Shown here: piece by piece, positions 36,052-40,897 of the stretch
Numbering within the stretch: position 1 is the stretch's first letter
How the letters are laid out: every line of letters begins with the position of its first letter
Assembly: GCA_013203185.1 (NCBI GenBank)
Contig: JABMOS010000098.1
Coordinates: 1-40,897 of the forward strand
From: Fidelibacterota bacterium
GTDB taxonomy: Bacteria; Fidelibacterota; UBA8477; JABMPR01
Direction of reading: 5' to 3'
DNA length: 40,897 bases
Translations under genes and position numbers: made by a program
The notes under the pieces: model-generated
Databases searched by the model: none
Told to the model about the DNA's origin: nothing
What the model saw: only the letters and a program-made list of their open reading frames with translations

Positions 36052-36498
36052 TTAGATATGAATCATCTCGTCAGCTGTGAAAACACGTTCACAATACTGA
36101 CAAGCGACTTCTCGTTTTGTACTGTCTACCAAGTTAAAAATGGTCATCATGGGCTCAGCATTGGTAATACATTTGGGGTTTGGACAAGATACCAATCCCT
36201 CTATGCGTTCAGGAATCTCAACCCGTGATTTCTGGGCTACCGTAAAGTCTCTAATAATGCTAACCTTGGCAGCAGGAGCAATGAGGGCAATGCTGTTGAC
36301 TTCATTCTGAGTCAGCTCCCGCCCCTCAATTTTGATTATATCCTTCTTTTTCATGGCCTTACTGGAAAAATTCATACCCATCATGACAACATCTGTGGCT
36401 CTGGGTTTTAATATAGCTAATACGCGTTGCACACGTCCGGCAGGTATATGATCGATAACGGTACCATTTTTGATGGGATCTACTTTTAATTCCTTCAT
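36052..36498 (-). CDS. pyrI: Aspartate carbamoyltransferase regulatory chain
   Basis: Allosteric subunit that binds CTP/ATP and assembles with PyrB. The N-terminal nucleotide-binding domain starts KELKVDPIKNGTVIDHIPAG. The zinc site has four Cys in CPNPKC and CQYC. 148 aa, standard. It overlaps pyrB by one base. Its presence predicts an E. coli-like regulated ATCase. Confidence 0.98.
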   Translation of the reverse strand: MKELKVDPIKNGTVIDHIPAGRVQRVLAILKPRATDVVMMGMNFSSKAMKKKDIIKIEGRELTQNEVNSIALIAPAAKVSIIRDFTVAQKSRVEIPERIEGLVSCPNPKCITNAEPMMTIFNLVDSTKREVACQYCERVFTADEMIHI

Positions 36499-37403
36499 TA
36501 TTTAGCCTCCCCTAACAGAGTGGCTAAAATGGCTTGTCGCATGTAGACTCCATTTTCTGCCTGATCAAAATAATAGGCGTATTTTGTCGTATCCACATCA
36601 GTAGTAATTTCGTTTACTCTGGGTAAAGGATGCATCACTTTCAAATTGTCTTTTGCATTCTTGAGTAAGTCTGCAGTGATGATATAGGCGTTTTTCACCT
36701 TTTCATATTCTTCACGATCAGGGAAACGTTCTCTCTGGATGCGCGTGACGTACATGATATCAATATTGTTGACGATCTTATCCAGTTTGGTGGTTTCCTT
36801 GAATTGGATATCCATCTTTTTGAGATCACTTAAGATATGGGATGGCATTCCCAGAGATTTTGGTGAAACAAAATGGAATTCAGGTTTGAATGGTGCCAGG
36901 GCATAGGCTAGAGAGTGCACAGTTCTACCGTATTTCAGATCTCCAACCAAGGCAAGTTTCAAACCTTCCAGAGTTCCTTGTGCTTTGAGAATAGTATATA
37001 GATCTAAAAGTGATTGTGTGGGATGCTGATTGGCTCCGTCCCCTGCGTTTACTACAGGAATTTTGACCTGCTCAGAGACATATCGAGCGGCACCTTCCAG
37101 AGGATGACGCATGACAATAATATCTGAATAGCGAGCGATGATTTTTGCCGTATCTGCCAGCGTCTCACCCTTTTCAACTGACGTACCACTGGTACCTACC
37201 ATTCCAATGACTTCACCGCCTAAACGTTTCATGGCTGATTCAAAAGACATCCTGGTTCTTGTCGATGCTTCGTAAAACACGGCTGCCATGACACGTCTCG
37301 ATAAATCAATCTGACTGGGGTCTTTTTCAAGACTCGCTGCCAGCTTTAACAGCTGGAGGGTTTTGTCTGCGCTTAGATCACGCATGGAGATTAGGTGTTT
37401 CAT
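36498..37403 (-). CDS. pyrB: Aspartate carbamoyltransferase catalytic chain
   Basis: Carbamoyl phosphate plus aspartate to carbamoyl aspartate. The carbamoyl-phosphate loop is FYEASTRTRMSFESAM, HPTQSLLDLYT is the second conserved site, and HPLPRVNEI is near the C-terminus. 301 aa, standard for the class that pairs with PyrI, which follows directly. Carbamoyl phosphate synthase (carAB) is not in the window. Confidence 0.98.
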   Translation of the reverse strand: MKHLISMRDLSADKTLQLLKLAASLEKDPSQIDLSRRVMAAVFYEASTRTRMSFESAMKRLGGEVIGMVGTSGTSVEKGETLADTAKIIARYSDIIVMRHPLEGAARYVSEQVKIPVVNAGDGANQHPTQSLLDLYTILKAQGTLEGLKLALVGDLKYGRTVHSLAYALAPFKPEFHFVSPKSLGMPSHILSDLKKMDIQFKETTKLDKIVNNIDIMYVTRIQRERFPDREEYEKVKNAYIITADLLKNAKDNLKVMHPLPRVNEITTDVDTTKYAYYFDQAENGVYMRQAILATLLGEAK

Positions 37404-37413
37404 TCAGTCCCCT

Positions 37414-38811
37414 TTATTTATTCTTGGATTGAAAGGCATTCCAGGCTGCCTCTCTATAACGTCTTGCTTCTGCACCCGGATCGGCGCTGGCAACAATGCC
37501 TCTGCCAACAATGATGGCATCTGCCCCACCTGCAATTGCATCTTCTACGGTGAGATATTGTTGTCCCAGACCATCTCCTTTGGTATCCAGATTCACACCT
37601 GGCATGAGGAGTAGCTGATCCTGAGGTATTTTATTCCTAAAGCGTTTGATATCTTCAACATCGGCGCCGTGACCGATATAACCACTCACACATTCTTTGC
37701 GACGCTTTCCCACTTCCAGAACTTGTCTTGTGTAAGTTTCTGAAATGAGGTTTCCTTTGGCACTCATGCGAGCGAGAAGAAAGCCAGATCTGGGGACATC
37801 CAAATCGCCAAACAATCCATCCAGAATGGCTTCGCCAGCGATCATGTGAACGGTCACATACTCTGCCCAATCTGCAATCTTATAAACGCCAGAGCGAAAT
37901 TGTTTCCGAACTGTGTTTCCGATATCGGCAAATTTTCTGTCTTCAAAAATGATGAAGTCATGTTTTTCAGCCAGGGCCTTTAAACGTGGGACGAAACTAC
38001 CATTGAAGCCCTTCATGATATCAACATGGGTTTTAACCATGAAAATTTCAGGTCCTGTAGCCTCCAAGATATCAAAGAATGTTGCCATATCTTCAACATC
38101 CAATGACAGAACCAGGTTTGATTGCTTTCTGAGCATGGCATCCATGAGTTTTCTGGTCATGGGTGCTGTGGTTGCATTGACACGATCGGCAAATTTCAGT
38201 AGCGGTTTATCAACTGGCGTGGAGACGAAATCACGTACTTTTTGAGCGAGTTCTGAATCAAGTTTGCCCTCAGTACCTAATACAACGATCATATCTTCAA
38301 CAGTAATAATGGAGCTTAGTTTATAGCCTTTAGTAGCCAGGATCTCCTCACCCTTAAAACTACGATCGATGAGACATACAAAATCCTTTACTTTAAGACC
38401 TGCATGCTCCATGCCTTCAGCAGCTTCAAATTTACTCTCACCCGTTGTAATGAGATCATCAATGATGAGGCAGGTTTGCCCTGCTTCAAAATGTCCTTCA
38501 ATCAATTTTCCTGTGCCATAGGCTTTGACTTCTTTGCGTTGATAGACCAGGGGTGTATCCATTTCGACAGATACTTGTGCAGCTAAAGGCAGGGCTGTAT
38601 ATGGAATACCGGTGATGACATCGAATTTCTTATGGGCCAATTCTGCTTTTAGCAAGGACACAATATTTTTGATAATAGAGGGATAGGAGATGATGCTTCT
38701 TAAATCAATGTAAAAGGGTGAAGTGGCCCCTGATTTCAATTTGAATTCACCAAATTTTAAGGCACCTATCCTGTGCAGATCAAGGATTAAAGTTTTTTTA
38801 CCGGCATCCAA
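37414..38811 (-). CDS. pyrEF: Bifunctional UMP synthase: OPRT-OMP decarboxylase fusion
   Basis: The last two steps to UMP in one 465-aa chain. Residues about 1-200 are orotate phosphoribosyltransferase: KLKSGATSPFYIDLR (24-38) and the PRPP loop LIIDDLITTGES (115-126). Residues about 210-465 are OMP decarboxylase: the catalytic Asp-Lys-Asp set is in EDRKFADIGNT (Asp291, Lys293, Asp296), with later VGRGI and LGQQY for phosphate and UMP binding. The domain order and the phrases FEDRKFADIGNTV, KTHVDI and DNLGQQY-like match animal and plant UMP synthase rather than common stand-alone bacterial PyrF. Gaps are 26 nt to pyrK and 10 nt to pyrB. Confidence 0.96.
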   Translation of the reverse strand: MDAGKKTLILDLHRIGALKFGEFKLKSGATSPFYIDLRSIISYPSIIKNIVSLLKAELAHKKFDVITGIPYTALPLAAQVSVEMDTPLVYQRKEVKAYGTGKLIEGHFEAGQTCLIIDDLITTGESKFEAAEGMEHAGLKVKDFVCLIDRSFKGEEILATKGYKLSSIITVEDMIVVLGTEGKLDSELAQKVRDFVSTPVDKPLLKFADRVNATTAPMTRKLMDAMLRKQSNLVLSLDVEDMATFFDILEATGPEIFMVKTHVDIMKGFNGSFVPRLKALAEKHDFIIFEDRKFADIGNTVRKQFRSGVYKIADWAEYVTVHMIAGEAILDGLFGDLDVPRSGFLLARMSAKGNLISETYTRQVLEVGKRRKECVSGYIGHGADVEDIKRFRNKIPQDQLLLMPGVNLDTKGDGLGQQYLTVEDAIAGGADAIIVGRGIVASADPGAEARRYREAAWNAFQSKNK

Positions 38812-38837
38812 TTTGTGTTTTCTCCTCGATATATTTA

Positions 38838-39638
38838 TTAAAGCGCTTCTATTCGACCAGTTTTTCCACGATGGGACACACCAAAGTCGTCCAACCCGTC
38901 CAATGTCTCACCGTCAAGAATGGGACCTTCCATACACAGGATTAACCCAGTGGGATCCATGACACACGATCCACAAATACCAACCCCGCACTTCATATAG
39001 CGCTCAAGGTTCACTTCATATGGTAATTGATGTTTCTTTGCCACAATTACAGCTGCCTTCATCATCTTCTCTGGTCCAGAGATGTAAATCTGATCAAAGG
39101 ATTCATTTCCCAGAATACTTTCCATCACATCCACACTGGTCCCCTTTTGTCCCAGGGATCCATCGTCAGTTGCAATGTGAGATTGATGACAGAGGATTTC
39201 GAAGTCCTCCACGTAGAGTAAATCTTCAGCGGACCGTGCACCATTAATATTGACAAGGCGCTTGACGCCGTCCTCTCGAAGTTTTTTCGCAAGAAATCTA
39301 AGTGGCGGTGTTGCGTACCCTCCCCCAACCATGAGGATCTTTCCCGGCTGACGAGTATATGATCGACCATAAGGACCCCGGACAGAAACCAGGTCGCCAA
39401 CGCCCATATTGAAGAGACGATCTGTAAATGGACCAATATTTTTAATGGTCATGGAAAAGGAATTTTCATCCACATCTAATATGGAAAATGGTTTTTCTCC
39501 CTGACTGAAAATGGTCAGCATGATAAACTGGCCAGGTTGGGCCTTGAGCTCTCCAGAAAAGGTGAAAGTACGTAGGGATGGGTTTTCTTCGCGGATCGCG
39601 GCTATGGGCAGGGTTTGACGATCACACTTCAAGATCAA
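38838..39638 (-). CDS. pyrK: Dihydroorotate dehydrogenase B electron transfer subunit
   Basis: FAD and [2Fe-2S] protein that passes electrons from PyrD to NAD. An N-terminal ferredoxin-reductase-like FAD domain is followed by an NAD-binding domain (ILMVGGGYATPPLRFLAK, YISGPEKMMKA). C-terminal Cys for the 2Fe-2S cluster lie in KCGVGICGSCVMD plus a later Cys in ILCMEGP. 266 aa, normal. It overlaps pyrD by 4 nt (ATGA). Confidence 0.97.
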   Translation of the reverse strand: MILKCDRQTLPIAAIREENPSLRTFTFSGELKAQPGQFIMLTIFSQGEKPFSILDVDENSFSMTIKNIGPFTDRLFNMGVGDLVSVRGPYGRSYTRQPGKILMVGGGYATPPLRFLAKKLREDGVKRLVNINGARSAEDLLYVEDFEILCHQSHIATDDGSLGQKGTSVDVMESILGNESFDQIYISGPEKMMKAAVIVAKKHQLPYEVNLERYMKCGVGICGSCVMDPTGLILCMEGPILDGETLDGLDDFGVSHRGKTGRIEAL

Positions 39639-40540
39639 TTTTCCTCTAATATTCCTATGAGGTCAGAATATTGAGCATATCCCTGGACCTCCATGAAGGT
39701 TTCCATTTCCTCGCGGATCGATTTAAATACATCAAGGCCATGATCATATACAGCGGAGCCAATGCCAATGGCTGATGCGCCAGCCATCATCATCTCAATG
39801 GCATCCAGGCCAGTGCTCACGCCACCGGTTCCAAGAATGGGTATATCAACAACTTTGTAAGCATCGTGGATGAGTTTGATGGCGAGGGGTTTGATACATG
39901 GACCGGAAATTCCCCCGAAATTATTTCTGAGGACTGGGCGTTTGGCAATTGCATCGATGACCATACCATGACCCAGGGTATTGATCATAGTTAGTCCATC
40001 GGCACCGGCAGCTTCAGTTAACTTTGCGATGGCTGAAATGTCATTTGCATTTGGAGAAAGTTTTGCGAGAACTGGAATATTGCTCACCGCTTTTACGGCT
40101 GAAACAATCTCAGTCACTTTATCAGGCATGAGAGCAAAGGGACGTTTGAATTCATCTTCCACATTTGGGCAGGAAAGGTTGAGCTCCAGAATATCTGCAC
40201 TTGAATCGTTCACAGCCTTTGCTAACTGCACAAATTCTTCAGCATTCGCTCCAAAGACACTGACAATGACAACCCCTTCGATACCCTGATGAAATTTTTC
40301 AACTTCCTCGAGACCCTCAGCGATACCAGGATTCGTGAGACCAACAGAATTAATTAGCCCGCCATCAAATTCAGCGATTACCGGTCCTTCATGGCCTATA
40401 CGTGGTTCAATACTTAATGATTTGGTGGTGACCATTCCTGCGCCATCGCGGACAACCCGCTGAAGCGAAGAGAAAGAAATACCGAGGATGCCAGATGCGA
40501 GGGTCAGGGGGGTCGAAATTTCCTTACCTAGAAAACGCAA
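39635..40540 (-). CDS. pyrD: Dihydroorotate dehydrogenase, class 1B catalytic subunit
   Basis: FMN enzyme oxidising dihydroorotate to orotate, cytosolic. The catalytic Cys is in LNLSCPNVE; GLTNPGI, TLGHG and GTGGVSTGLDAIEMMMAG are conserved. Pairing with pyrK shows the NAD-linked class 1B. 301 aa, normal. The start is TTG, with AGGATAGGT a few bases upstream and no nearby ATG in frame, so a low-efficiency start seems real. It is the first gene of the superoperon; the 278-bp gap beyond carries a candidate promoter for it. Confidence 0.97.
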   Translation of the reverse strand: MRFLGKEISTPLTLASGILGISFSSLQRVVRDGAGMVTTKSLSIEPRIGHEGPVIAEFDGGLINSVGLTNPGIAEGLEEVEKFHQGIEGVVIVSVFGANAEEFVQLAKAVNDSSADILELNLSCPNVEDEFKRPFALMPDKVTEIVSAVKAVSNIPVLAKLSPNANDISAIAKLTEAAGADGLTMINTLGHGMVIDAIAKRPVLRNNFGGISGPCIKPLAIKLIHDAYKVVDIPILGTGGVSTGLDAIEMMMAGASAIGIGSAVYDHGLDVFKSIREEMETFMEVQGYAQYSDLIGILEEN

Positions 40541-40629
40541 ATCGACCTATCCTGCGAATTATTGGAGACACGGATTTTCTTTGGGATATTGAAGGGGGTG
40601 GTAATGGATTTCGAGCCGTTATCACGTAG

Positions 40630-40658
40630 CTAAAATAGAAAATAGTTGTCCGAGTCAA
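40630..40658 (-). promoter_or_regulatory. Candidate promoter of the pyr-pur superoperon (TTTG-N18-TATTTTAG)
   Basis: On the minus strand TTG (40658-40656, in TTTGACT) lies 18 nt before TATTTTAG (40637-40630), leaving a leader of about 85 nt before pyrD. No obvious terminator hairpin or PyrR-type element is seen in this leader. Confidence 0.42.
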
Positions 40659-40732
40659 AGGTCGATTTTTGCTAATTTCAAATTGATTTTACTTTTTAAG
40701 TTTTTCGCCCCGATTTTCCCAATCAAAATGAT

Positions 40733-40761
40733 TTGACAGCCCTTTCATGCCGATTATATTG
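40733..40761 (+). promoter_or_regulatory. Near-consensus promoter of the terminal tRNA gene
   Basis: TTGACA (40733-40738), 16-nt spacer, TATATT (40755-40760), so almost the sigma-70 consensus. It also reads as TTG-N19-TATATTG. It lies about 58 nt before the tRNA-like gene at 40819 and is divergent from the pyrD promoter. Confidence 0.72.
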
Positions 40762-40818
40762 CTGATCCCTTTGCCCGATGGTTGGTGGAAGTGGTAAGGG
40801 GAATTTGAAATGTTTCAT

Positions 40819-40891
40819 GGGGCCTTAGCTCAGTTGGGAGTGCGCTTGTCTGGCTGTCAAGAGGTCTTCGGTTCGATCCCGTTAGGCTCCA
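40819..40891 (+). tRNA. tRNA-Ala(GGC)-like gene with several stem mismatches
   Basis: Acceptor GGGGCCT (40819-40825) pairs with AGGCTCC (40884-40890), including the G3:U70 alanine identity pair, discriminator A at 40891 and anticodon GGC at 40852-40854. It aligns base for base with ordinary tRNA-Ala(GGC). However, T-T mismatches occur in the D stem (40841), anticodon stem (40849) and twice in the T stem (40867, 40868), and position 37 (40855) is T instead of a purine. It may be a pseudo-tRNA or carry assembly errors at the contig end. Confidence 0.65.
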
Positions 40892-40897
40892 CACCGC

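Noticed and set aside
40541-40629. PyrR-type attenuator or riboswitch in the pyrD leader.
   Set aside because: No terminator/antiterminator hairpins or recognisable conserved leader motif could be seen in about 90 nt.
40819-40891. Reading the terminal tRNA as tRNA-Asp (GTC).
   Set aside because: CTGTCAA occurs at the right sort of place, but the flanking 5-nt arms do not pair and the acceptor carries the Ala G3:U70 pair; the GGC register gives four of five anticodon-stem pairs.

Overview
The window reads as one contiguous piece of a diderm bacterial chromosome of moderate, slightly AT-rich composition. No insertion sequence, phage gene, CRISPR array or rRNA gene is visible. Both ends lie in or beside tRNA-Ala genes: a 5'-truncated tRNA-Ala(CGC) at 1-69 and an altered tRNA-Ala(GGC)-like gene at 40819-40891. 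This is what a metagenomic contig broken at tRNA sequence would look like. Three lipoproteins with N-terminal Cys signals, a periplasmic-type amidase and candidate promoters with TTG-N18/19-TAnnTTG spacing (close to the Bacteroidetes -33/-7 type) suggest the FCB group (Marinimicrobia, Calditrichota or Bacteroidota-like). That placement is inference only. Coding density is high and no gap exceeds 300 bp; the longest, 40541-40818, holds two divergent candidate promoters.

Left third (1-17.7 kb), housekeeping and accessory genes. Plus strand: an N-acetylmuramoyl-L-alanine amidase, leucyl aminopeptidase pepA, plsX, a small exported protein and a small DUF350-like membrane protein, ending in a clear terminator at 5799-5826. 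Minus strand: a zinc-ribbon membrane protein, an MFS transporter, YhbY and an ABC-F ATPase. A lone plus-strand conserved protein follows. Next is a compact minus-strand trio: a multi-PAS HisKA_2 sensor kinase, an Mre11/SbcD-like phosphoesterase without SbcC, and a half-length UvrC (Cho-like) with GIY-YIG, Fe-S and UVR parts. An NFACT/RqcH-like protein and hemW converge after it.

Middle (17.9-26.2 kb). guaB-purA-purB run on the plus strand and converge on purD plus a Dabb-domain gene. Three small minus-strand genes for metal-binding-looking or exported lipoproteins follow. One has 120-bp repeats encoding regularly spaced CxxxC pairs, one is a transglutaminase-like protein, and one has five QEHGG repeats.

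Right (26.3-40.5 kb). Fourteen tightly packed minus-strand genes form a nucleotide superoperon in transcription order pyrD-pyrK-pyrEF-pyrB-pyrI-purE-purC-purS-purQ-purL-purF-purM-purN-purH. Together with purD, purB, purA and guaB the window encodes nearly all of de novo IMP, AMP and XMP synthesis, and UMP synthesis from carbamoyl phosphate except dihydroorotase. Not seen here are purK (PurE looks class I, so a PurK would be expected), guaA, carAB and pyrC. The most distinctive enzymes are a eukaryote-like fused UMP synthase (OPRT then OMPDC) and an unusually long SAICAR-synthetase-like PurC.
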